64,000 nt of DNA from Janthinobacterium sp. 1_2014MBL_MicDiv (GTDB lineage Bacteria > Pseudomonadota > Gammaproteobacteria > Burkholderiales > Burkholderiaceae_D). Below, one piece after another: positions 33,546 through 40,988 of the stretch; position 1 is the stretch's first letter, and every line of letters starts with the position of its first letter. The stretch is taken from positions 806,001 through 870,000 of the forward strand of contig NZ_CP011319.1 in the NCBI RefSeq assembly GCF_001865675.1, in the 5' to 3' direction. A program made the translations under genes and the position numbers. The notes below the pieces were generated by a model that saw only the letters and a program-made list of their open reading frames with translations, was not told where the DNA came from and ran no database searches.

Positions 33546-34637
33546 TCAGTTGAAGGCGACCGGCTGCACCGTCCACGCGCCATCTGCGTACACGCGCTCG
33601 TCGTCGAGATAGACGGCTTCGGTGACGGCGAAGATGTCGACGTGGTAGCGCGCATCCTTGCGCTTGAACTGCGGTTTCGCATATACGCCGTGCTTGGCGC
33701 CCAGCGACAGATGGATGCCGCACATGCGTTCATACGTGCCGATGTCGTTGACCAGCTGCTCGCGCGAAAAGGCGCGGTTCATGCCGAAGCCCAGTTCGCG
33801 CACCCACACTTCGCCCTCATGCGCGCGGATGATTTCCAGCATGGCGGTAAATTCTGGCGTGGCGTGTTCGGTGCCCGTGACGCGGCCCTTTTCGATGATC
33901 AGGGTGATCGGCGTGTCAGGGCGGTTGACCATGAAGTGCGTGTCGCCAAAGACGAAGATGCGCACGCGCCCGTTGACCGCTTCCAGGTCCTGCGCTTCCG
34001 TGAATACTTCGCCCAGCGGGAACTGGCCGCCGATATTGTTCATGCCGCTGTAGTCGCCGATATTGAGCTTGGCCGATTCGAACGGCGAGGAGAAGACCAG
34101 CTGCTCGCCGCCGCTGTCGACCATGCCGTGGCGGGCGCCGTCGATGCGCGCCTTGAGCGCATGGCCCACGCCGCGATAGTAGGCGGGGTCGTAAGCCAGC
34201 GAGGCGATGTAGTGCAAGCCCTGCACGCCTGGCATGCGCGACAGATGCACGTGCTCGATCACCTTCAAGCCGCGCTTGAACAGTTCGATGCGGATGCGGA
34301 ACGCTTCCAGACGGAAGCTGGTCGACTGGATCAGCACGACGAGGCTGCCGGCCGGCAGTTCGGCAAACGCGGCCAGCACGGCGTCCGGCGTGACGTCGTC
34401 GAAATCGATGAGGGTGGCGTCCGGCAAGGCCAGGCAATAGGCTTCCGTCAGCACCACGTTGAGCCAGCTGCGCTTGTCGCAGACGATCAGGGCCGGTTCA
34501 TCGGGACGGTGGCAGATGGCCATGGCCAGCAGGTCGGCCACGTTGCGGGCCGCGACTTCGGTGGCGGCGGCACTGATGGCGTCGAGCCGGCTGGTATCAT
34601 TTTCGGGAAGCGTCATGGTGAGGGGAGCGTCTTGCAT
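33546..34637 (-). CDS. M29 aminopeptidase/NicX-fold protein, function unknown
   Basis: A 363-residue protein resembling the thermophilic M29 aminopeptidase and dihydroxypyridine dioxygenase (NicX) fold. The family-type ligand segments appear in order: PLGEVFTEA (Glu), VRELGFGMN (Glu), CGIHLSLG (His) and RYHVDIFAV (His, Asp). I do not know whether it is a peptidase or a ring-cleaving enzyme. A TATAAT on the minus strand around 34657-34662 rules out the most upstream start; 34637 and 34616 (MTLPEND) remain possible. It is convergent with the LysR gene, with only 3 nt between the stops. Confidence 0.6.
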   Translation of the reverse strand: MQDAPLTMTLPENDTSRLDAISAAATEVAARNVADLLAMAICHRPDEPALIVCDKRSWLNVVLTEAYCLALPDATLIDFDDVTPDAVLAAFAELPAGSLVVLIQSTSFRLEAFRIRIELFKRGLKVIEHVHLSRMPGVQGLHYIASLAYDPAYYRGVGHALKARIDGARHGMVDSGGEQLVFSSPFESAKLNIGDYSGMNNIGGQFPLGEVFTEAQDLEAVNGRVRIFVFGDTHFMVNRPDTPITLIIEKGRVTGTEHATPEFTAMLEIIRAHEGEVWVRELGFGMNRAFSREQLVNDIGTYERMCGIHLSLGAKHGVYAKPQFKRKDARYHVDIFAVTEAVYLDDERVYADGAWTVQPVAFN

Positions 34638-34881
34638 GTGGGGAGGTAAGCGCAGCATTATAAGGCGAGTGCCGCCGGCGCCGCCATTCGGCCCTGAACG
34701 CGACGCTTGAGCGCACCGGGGCCGGGGCGCTGATTATCTTGTGTAGTGCTCTACGGCAATGTATTATTTGATAAACAGTATGGAACCGGCCAGCTGGGGC
34801 GGCAGCGTCCGCGCGCGGCACGGTTCCAGCGATAGCCATAAATACAACAGGCCAACCGGCGATGACAAAGAGCGTGATGCA

Positions 34882-35328
34882 ATGAGCATAATTGGACAAG
34901 ATATTCCCATGGAGCGGCCCGACACGGATGGGCGTGCCGCCGTGTTCGTTCCCGTGACGGGCGTCAAGGAAGATGTCCTGTTGACCATACGCAAAGGCGC
35001 GGCCATCGTCGGCTTTGCCAACCACGACCGCACCATCACCGTGTATTTTGAAAGCAACCGTTTCGACGACCCCGTGCTGGCCAAGTGGGAGCACAAGGCG
35101 CGCAAGGCGTATGACCGCCTGGTCGACAACGCGCCGACCGTCTCGAAGCTGACCACCAGCTCCGCCAATTTCGAACAGATCGGCTATATCAACGGCAAGG
35201 GCATCACCATCCGCCGCATGGAAAGCCTGCAGCGCTGGCTCGCGTATTCGGATGCGATGGCGTCGTGCCCGGAGAACGACATCATTCCGCGCACGGTGAT
35301 CGCGAAACCCGACAGCGTCAAGGTGTAA
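34882..35328 (+). CDS. hypothetical protein
   Basis: I do not recognise it. It encodes 148 residues with no signal peptide or membrane helix. It alternates strands and helices (AAVFVPVTGVKEDVLLTIRKGAAIVGF, then VLAKWEHKARKAYDRLVDNA) and ends in a basic PRTVIAKPDSVKV tail. ATG 34882 is chosen over 34759 because AAAGAG precedes it and upstream codons look non-coding. The flanks (34638-34881 and 35329-35565) hold no other gene; both contain the 12-mer GGCCCTGAACGC, and a weak hairpin AACGCC/GGCGTT lies at 35342-35356. Confidence 0.6.
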   Translation: MSIIGQDIPMERPDTDGRAAVFVPVTGVKEDVLLTIRKGAAIVGFANHDRTITVYFESNRFDDPVLAKWEHKARKAYDRLVDNAPTVSKLTTSSANFEQIGYINGKGITIRRMESLQRWLAYSDAMASCPENDIIPRTVIAKPDSVKV

Positions 35329-35565
35329 GAGTAGCCGATAAAACGCCCAGGGCGTTGTTGCCTGTCCCGTTTTCCTTGCCGTACTGACGTACCGCCTTCG
35401 GGGCGGCGCCTGGCCCTGAACGCTATCTCGGCCGCTTTGGGCGCGCATAGGGCATTAACCCTATTGTCGGTTTGCGCGCGGCGTGGCTGCATCCCGGCGG
35501 CCCCATCTTGGCAGCGCCACCCCGGCGGCGCCGCTCAGCCGACCTGCGCCTGAGTTTGTCCACCA

Positions 35566-37068
35566 TCACACGACCACGATATTCGCCTGCGCCTTGAGCG
35601 GGCAGGGCAGGCTGTCGTCGAAGGTGATCTCGATGGCGCTGGCGACGAACATGCCGCCGATGTGCTGGGCGGCGATTTCCGGCGGCGTGCCCGGCTTGGT
35701 CAGGTTGACGTCTTGCGCGAAGACAAACACGCGCCAGGTGCCAAAGACCTTCTGTCCATACTGCAGCAAGGTGCGGTAAGCGCGTTTCAAGTCCAGGCTG
35801 CCGGCATAGACGCCATCGTTGGCGCCAGGATCGAAGCTCAGGCCGTCATCGGTCAGCGACTCGACGAAATACAAGCCCTGCGGCGCCTGGAATAGCACGA
35901 ACGCATACAGTTCCGTGCCGCGGAAGACATTGCCATTGTCGCGCTTGAAGCTGGCGCGTACCCACAACGGTTCATAGGCCTGCACGACGGCGGGCGTATC
36001 CGTTTCCACGGGGCCCGCCACATGGATGTTGACTTGCGTTTCAGTGACTGCATGCTGGTAGGTGGCGCCCGTGGTGAAGCGTTCGTACTGCCAGCTGATG
36101 TCGGCCGTGTAGGGCAAGCCCGCGTTCGGCGCCTCCGGCAGGACCCACTTCGCCACCACGCGTTCGGCCAGGGTCAGTTCGCCGGCGGCCGGGGGTGTTG
36201 CTTCCTGGCCACGCCAGAACGGGTCGGCGATATCGGAACAGGCGACGGCGATGGCGCCCGAGGCGATGGCCGAAGCCACGCCCGCCACCGTGAATTCGGG
36301 CTGGCCCGAACCGGCCCCTTCGAGCGAGCAGCAGTCGACGCTGGGGTCGGTCTCCTCGAAGGTGCCGCCCACGCTGAAGCTGGCCTTGCCGGAACCGAGC
36401 GCGGCTGAAATGATGGCGACCAGCGCGGCGATAATGGCGATGATGATGGCGAGAATCTTCCACCACGGATCGGAAAACGGCAAGTCCCCGTGCGTGCCCG
36501 CGTAGGCGGGGTTCGGCGTCCAGACGAGGGTCATGCCGGTCGGCACGATGGGACCGAGGCCGGGCGGACAGCGGCAGTCCTTGTTGTCGCCGCCCGTGCT
36601 GCCCCAGCGCTTGCCGGGCAGATGGCCTTGCGGCTTGGACAGTTCCAGGGTGCCTTCCTCGACCGTGCACGTGTAGGTATTGGTGGCGCTGTCGAAGCGC
36701 GTCTGCGAGACGAAGATTTGCTGGATCGAGCGGCGCGGCGCGTAGCCGTCGGCCTTGGCGACAAAGCTGACGAGGCGCTTGCCGGGCGCCGCATGCTGGA
36801 AGTCGGCATCCCACGTCACCAGCATGGCCGCGCCGGCCGGGACGCTGGCAAAGAAGAAGGTGCGCGCCACGGGCGCGATGCCGGGATCGCCCACGCTTTC
36901 CAGGTACACGGTGACGTTGTTGAGCGCGCTGCTCGACATGTTCGTCACGTGGGCCGCGATGCGCAAGCCGTAGATGGCATTGTCGAAGATGCCGTCCGGC
37001 AGCATGATATTGGTGACGGGTTCGATCGCGAATGGCCGCGTTAACACTTGCATGGGCGTGTCGCTCAT
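35566..37068 (-). CDS. unknown protein with beta-sandwich domain and central membrane segment
   Basis: No family recognised with confidence. It has 500 residues and no signal peptide. The N-terminal part (about 1-130) looks like a CARDB or Ig-like beta-sandwich (YGLRIAAHVTNMSSSALNNVTVYLESVG...AAMLVTWDADF). A Cys-containing linker (KDCRCPPGLGP) leads to a strongly hydrophobic segment (ILAIIIAIIAALVAIISAALG, about 205-225). The C-terminal part has WVRASFKRDNGNVF and AFVLFQAPQGLYFVE. It shares ATGA with the upstream gene, so the two work together. Low-complexity Ala/Gly regions lie after the membrane segment. Confidence 0.6.
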   Translation of the reverse strand: MSDTPMQVLTRPFAIEPVTNIMLPDGIFDNAIYGLRIAAHVTNMSSSALNNVTVYLESVGDPGIAPVARTFFFASVPAGAAMLVTWDADFQHAAPGKRLVSFVAKADGYAPRRSIQQIFVSQTRFDSATNTYTCTVEEGTLELSKPQGHLPGKRWGSTGGDNKDCRCPPGLGPIVPTGMTLVWTPNPAYAGTHGDLPFSDPWWKILAIIIAIIAALVAIISAALGSGKASFSVGGTFEETDPSVDCCSLEGAGSGQPEFTVAGVASAIASGAIAVACSDIADPFWRGQEATPPAAGELTLAERVVAKWVLPEAPNAGLPYTADISWQYERFTTGATYQHAVTETQVNIHVAGPVETDTPAVVQAYEPLWVRASFKRDNGNVFRGTELYAFVLFQAPQGLYFVESLTDDGLSFDPGANDGVYAGSLDLKRAYRTLLQYGQKVFGTWRVFVFAQDVNLTKPGTPPEIAAQHIGGMFVASAIEITFDDSLPCPLKAQANIVVV

Positions 37069-37943
37069 GATGCTTGCTCCTCGGGGCTGTGCTGCTGGTC
37101 CTCGCCTTGCTCCTGATCCAGATCAACGACGATGTACGTGATGCCGCCCAGTACCTTGCCATCGCGCGTTTCCAGCACGCGCAGCAGCGCATATTGGCCA
37201 CGGGGCAGCGCTTCGGCGCGCAAGCTCAGGTACACGGGCACGGCCTGGCCGCGCGGCACCTCGACCTCCAGCTTCTGTTCGCCGGGGCCATCGCCATTGC
37301 AGTGCGGCGTGCGCGCCAGGCCCGCCGCCAGGCGCGCCTCTTTTGCCGGCTGCCATTTGTCGAGGCCCAGGGTGGCCAGCAGGCGCTCCGGCAGTTCGCC
37401 GCCTTGATCGATATGCAGTTCCACTCTCTTTGCCTCGCGCGGCAGGGCCGCCACCGCGATGGTCAGCAGCTGCGCGCGCCTGGCCGCCAGCACCACCGTC
37501 ACATTGCGCTGGGCGATCTGCTCGTGCAGCGTGGGCTGGAACGGGAAGCCGTTCGGCAGCGGATCGGGCAGCGGGTTGACGTCGCCGGCGCCGTGCGCCA
37601 CGGCCAGCAGGCATTCGTGGCCGCCATTGACGATGACGGGCACCCAGGGCACCAGGCACAGCACTTCCTGCGTGGCGCCAGGCGCCAGGTCGGCAAACGC
37701 GGAACCGATCGGCGTGGCGGCGCCGACGGCGATCTGGCCCGAAGGATCGGCCCAGTAGAAATCCACGCGCACGCCGTTCGAGGCACTGTTGCCCGTGTTG
37801 TGCACGCGGCCCCACAGGTAGTTGCTGACGCCGGCAATGGGCGCGCCGGGCGGACCGTTCGGATCATTACCCGGCACGACCCAGATATCGGCGCTGTCCC
37901 ACCACCAGGGCTGGCCGTCTTCGATGATCAGGTGGGCTGGCAT
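37065..37943 (-). CDS. unknown CARDB/Ig-like beta-sandwich protein
   Basis: A 292-residue protein without signal peptide. The N-terminal half (PWWWDSADIWVVPG, RVHNTGNSASNGVRVDFYWADPSG, LAPGATQEVLCLVPWVPV, GGHECLLAVAH) has the look of a CARDB-type adhesion or sensor domain as found next to secreted enzymes. The C-terminal half, about 210-280, is a second beta domain (KLEVEVPRGQAVPVYLSLRAEALPRGQYALLRV). Start 37943 has AAGGAGATTGCC. It is the first gene of a two-gene operon. Function unknown. Confidence 0.6.
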   Translation of the reverse strand: MPAHLIIEDGQPWWWDSADIWVVPGNDPNGPPGAPIAGVSNYLWGRVHNTGNSASNGVRVDFYWADPSGQIAVGAATPIGSAFADLAPGATQEVLCLVPWVPVIVNGGHECLLAVAHGAGDVNPLPDPLPNGFPFQPTLHEQIAQRNVTVVLAARRAQLLTIAVAALPREAKRVELHIDQGGELPERLLATLGLDKWQPAKEARLAAGLARTPHCNGDGPGEQKLEVEVPRGQAVPVYLSLRAEALPRGQYALLRVLETRDGKVLGGITYIVVDLDQEQGEDQQHSPEEQAS

Positions 37944-38252
37944 GGCAATCTCCTTGTGCGTGGCCTGTGCTGGTAGCTTAGGCCGTGGCGGGCGATGCTC
38001 GTTGATCGGTATCAAGCCCTCTGAATTGTGGCGGCACGTGTTTATGTAGAGCCTTGCGAAAGGACTTTTATAAAGATTGACTAAGGCATCTTTGCTGTTA
38101 TGCCGGAAATAGGTGGTATTGCTGGTCAAGGATGCGTTATTATTTGAAAGATAATTTAAGGTGTTTTTTGTAATTTATGGGTATCGGTTTTATCGTCATG
38201 CCAGGGAATATTCTCCCTGTAATAGATGAGTGACGTAGGAAGAGGTATTTTT
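37944..38252. other. A+T-rich intergenic region
   Basis: This gap of about 310 bp separates two divergent unknown operons. From about 38040 rightward it becomes clearly A+T-rich (TTATTATTTGAAAGATAATTTAAGG and similar), unlike the surrounding genome. I see several -10-like hexamers but no convincing promoter pair and no gene. Confidence 0.6.
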
Positions 38253-38909
38253 GTGAATAAGGAAATTGAATACCAATGTCAAGAATTGAGCTGCCAGTCG
38301 ACATACCACTCGACTGTGAATTTTTGTCCTTTTTGTGGAGTGAAGCAAACGGCCATCAAGGTAAAAATAATTTCACCTGTATTAACTGTTCCACACGTAG
38401 ACAGGACTATGTCGTTGCCTATGAGTGAACAGGTCTGGACCAGCGCCTCTGAAGTTAAGGAAGATAACGCGCCGAAGGAACTGTTATTTTCAAACCCTGT
38501 TTTTTGGGAGGAGGCGCAGAAACAGTTCAATAAGAATATTGCCGATAGTGTTTCAAACGCATACTGCGATTGCGTCACTTTTGGTGTTCTAGTGCGAAAT
38601 GGAAGGAAGGCTTTAGGCGTGGATTTGAGGCGAGTGGAGTCAATTGTGTCGTTGGCTTTGCAACGTTTAAATGTCGTCAATGAAAAAGGGTTGTTGGATG
38701 AACTTGATGCGCTACTACACACTTTTACAGATATTGAAAAAAGGTTAGATAAAAAGAGTCGTGTCGACGCTTTGCAAAGCGTCTGTAAGCCGCGCTTTGG
38801 TGCGATGAAGGGGGTCGATTTTGAGGTGGCAGAGCGATTTATCAACGATTTTTGTCGGAAAAATAGCGTGATGCAGCGGTCAGGTATTTGGGGGTGGAAA
38901 ATTTTGTAG
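38253..38909 (+). CDS. zinc-ribbon plus helical-module protein (cassette protein A)
   Basis: Unknown function. The 218-residue product has an N-terminal four-cysteine zinc ribbon, C-x4-C...C-x2-C (YQCQELSCQ, then FCPFCGVKQ), and after a linker a helical module of about 115 residues (LLDELDALLHTFTDIEKRLDKK...VAERFINDFCRKN) that is clearly homologous to the N-terminus of protein B (38982-39872). GTG 38253 is preferred because AGGAAGAGG lies 7 nt upstream; ATG 38226 lacks a ribosome site. No membrane segment. Codon use is A+T-rich, unlike the rest of the window, suggesting transfer. Confidence 0.75.
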   Translation: MNKEIEYQCQELSCQSTYHSTVNFCPFCGVKQTAIKVKIISPVLTVPHVDRTMSLPMSEQVWTSASEVKEDNAPKELLFSNPVFWEEAQKQFNKNIADSVSNAYCDCVTFGVLVRNGRKALGVDLRRVESIVSLALQRLNVVNEKGLLDELDALLHTFTDIEKRLDKKSRVDALQSVCKPRFGAMKGVDFEVAERFINDFCRKNSVMQRSGIWGWKIL

Positions 38910-38981
38910 TGTAGGTAAGATGGCGAAGATTTTATTTGGTTTGATCATTTAGATAGAAACTTTTAGAAAACTGAGGGAAAT

Positions 38982-39872
38982 ATGAATCAATCTGATTTGG
39001 ACTGGCTGAAGAACCGAGTAGCTGCGGCTGTAGACGATGATTTTTATCTGGATCGAGGTGAAGAGCGACGCATTAAAGAAGAAGCAGCCGCACGCGGTAT
39101 CGTCAGTAGGGAAATAGAGTTGGTAATTCGTGAGCAGTTAGATGAGTATTCCGCAGTGTCGGAGCGTGCACTCGTGGAAGAGCTCGATAGGTTGTTGCAT
39201 CAGTTTACAGACAATGACAAGAAGTTGGATCAAAAGGAGGAGCGTCTGGCGCTGAGTAAAGTAGTGAACGCGGCGTCTGGAAAACGTGTTGGACTTGATC
39301 CTCGTGTGGCAGAGGAATATGTGACAAGTTTCTGCAAAGCAAACGGTGCATCGCGTTCGACGGATACAAAAAAATGGCTTGGTTCCCAGATGGGACTGGT
39401 ACTTGTCGCTATTGCAGTTGTAGGTGCTGCTATCTTCTTTGCTACTCGGCCATCGAAGGACGCGAAGGATGCGAATCCTGGTGCAGCGGCACAGGTCAAT
39501 GAGAGTCGACCTGTGGGGACGAACGCAATTAAGCTCAATGAAAATGACCGTTCTGAAATCGACGATCAGTTGCGTCGTGCTTCTCTTTACATCGAGAAAG
39601 CTCAATACACTGATCCGCCGGAGAGTTCGGCTAAAGCTTCACTGGATCAAATTCGGCAGATTGACCCTGAGGGCCAATATCGTGGCGAAGAGGTCAAGGG
39701 GCTTGCCAGCAAGATAGTTGATCATTACATCAAACTAGCAGAGAAAAGTGCGGCATCGAATGATCTAGGCGCCGCTGCCAAGTGGTTGGCACGTGCGAAA
39801 CTGCTGAATCGTGATCGTGAGGTAATATTGGAAAAGGAACGAGCATTAGGGCTGGTGAAGGCGGAGCGTTGA
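38982..39872 (+). CDS. helical-module membrane protein (cassette protein B)
   Basis: Unknown function; 296 residues. The first 118 residues repeat the module of protein A: LVEELDRLLHQFTDNDKKLDQK, then LDPRVAEEYVTSFCKANG. The front of the module (DDDFYLDRGEERRIKEEAAARGI) recalls the acidic loop-helix of TerB-like domains. One membrane helix (GLVLVAIAVVGAAIFFATR, about 133-152) follows, then a soluble helical part with TPR-like pairs (AAKWLARAKLLNRDREVILEKERAL). The start has GAGGGAAAT before ATG. It is 72 nt downstream of A, in the same A+T-rich block. Confidence 0.75.
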   Translation: MNQSDLDWLKNRVAAAVDDDFYLDRGEERRIKEEAAARGIVSREIELVIREQLDEYSAVSERALVEELDRLLHQFTDNDKKLDQKEERLALSKVVNAASGKRVGLDPRVAEEYVTSFCKANGASRSTDTKKWLGSQMGLVLVAIAVVGAAIFFATRPSKDAKDANPGAAAQVNESRPVGTNAIKLNENDRSEIDDQLRRASLYIEKAQYTDPPESSAKASLDQIRQIDPEGQYRGEEVKGLASKIVDHYIKLAEKSAASNDLGAAAKWLARAKLLNRDREVILEKERALGLVKAER

Positions 39873-39958
39873 ATCTGCGCTATCTCCGCCAGCAGATATA
39901 AGTAGAGTTCGTGCAATGAACAGGGCATTCGATATGATCGTAAGCCTTCCATTGTTGC

Positions 39959-40912
39959 ATGAGCAGTAAAGGTTGGAACGTGCCTGAAAAAGTGAATGAA
40001 ATGTGCATCAACGCCGCTTGCGGCCGCTACTTGCCGCTGTGCGTGGCGCATTGTCCGTTTTGCGGCGCGCGCCAGGCCGCTGAATCTATTGTTTTACAGA
40101 AAGTATCGCCGTCCCCGGTGACGCCGCCACCGTTGCCGCCGCCGGTGCCGCGCATGCCGCCGCCTGTCCCCGTAGCTGCACCCATGTCCGTGCCGCAGCC
40201 GGCGACTGCCCCCGCGCCGCCCGCTCCGCAGCCGAGTACGGCACCTGCTGCTCCGCCGCCCAAGGCGCCGCCCGTCAAGCCTGCCGCCAGGGGCTCGGTG
40301 CCGCCGCCGCGTCCGCCCGTGCGCCTGCGCACGTGGATCGCGGCCGGGGTGCTGCTGGCTGGCATCTGGTTCATCAACAAGCCAGCCGACAAGCCGGCCA
40401 GCGTGACCGAGCAGGTAGAGGCGGCCACGGCGCTGGCGGCGCAGTGCGACCTGGACGGGGCACGCAGCGCGCTGGCCGTGCTGAAAAGCGCCAAGGCGCC
40501 GGCCGCGCAATTGAAACGCTTGCAGGCGAGCATCACGACGGCCACCGCCGCGTGCGAGAAGACACAGCGGCGCGAACAGGCATGGAGCACGGCGCAGGCA
40601 TCCGTCAACCAGGCGCTCGACGGGGGCAAGCCGGATCTGGCCGCCACGCGGCTGGCCGCGCACGTGAAGCGCTGGGGCGACGATCCGGACACGCTGGAAC
40701 TCGATGCCAAGGTGAAAGTGGCGCAGGCCAGCGCCCAGCTCGACGCGGCCGACGCCTGCCTGGCCAAGGGGGACCGCGTCTGCCTGGAACGCAGCCTGAT
40801 CGCCGCCGAGCGCTACAAGCGGCCGGAACTGGCGGCGCGCACGCAGGCGCTGCGCGCGTCGCTGTCGCAATTGCTCGAGCATTCCCTGCTCGATGCGGCC
40901 CCGGGCCAGTAG
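39959..40912 (+). CDS. zinc-ribbon, proline-linker, membrane protein (cassette protein C)
   Basis: Unknown function; 317 residues. The N-terminal zinc ribbon (MCINAACGRY, then HCPFCGARQ) matches that of protein A in spacing and in FCPFCG-type knuckles. Next come a long Pro/Ala linker (about 50-120), one membrane helix (TWIAAGVLLAGIWFI) and a helical-repeat part (LAAQCDLDGARSALAVLKSA...), the same layout as the second half of B. G+C-rich, unlike A and B. ATG 39959 is used; GTG 39980 with AAAGG upstream is possible. Likely co-transcribed with A and B across 86 nt. Confidence 0.75.
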   Translation: MSSKGWNVPEKVNEMCINAACGRYLPLCVAHCPFCGARQAAESIVLQKVSPSPVTPPPLPPPVPRMPPPVPVAAPMSVPQPATAPAPPAPQPSTAPAAPPPKAPPVKPAARGSVPPPRPPVRLRTWIAAGVLLAGIWFINKPADKPASVTEQVEAATALAAQCDLDGARSALAVLKSAKAPAAQLKRLQASITTATAACEKTQRREQAWSTAQASVNQALDGGKPDLAATRLAAHVKRWGDDPDTLELDAKVKVAQASAQLDAADACLAKGDRVCLERSLIAAERYKRPELAARTQALRASLSQLLEHSLLDAAPGQ

Positions 40913-40930
40913 CGCCGGATAGCACGGAAT

Positions 40931-40965
40931 GAAAAACGCCCGCCGCGGCCAGGCCGGGCGGGCGT
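40931..40965 (-). terminator. Rho-independent terminator for the phosphoesterase gene
   Basis: ACGCCCGCC (40936-40944) pairs with GGCGGGCGT (40957-40965). On the minus strand the stem runs into TTTTT. It lies 24 nt after the stop at 40989 and may also stop readthrough from the plus-strand cassette. Confidence 0.8.
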
Positions 40966-40988
40966 CGCGATGCCGTCCCTGTCGACGG

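Noticed and set aside
34688..35420. 12-nt direct repeat GGCCCTGAACGC flanking the orphan gene at 34882
   Set aside because: Too short and the flanks differ beyond it; could be chance in G+C-rich DNA, so I do not call a mobile element.
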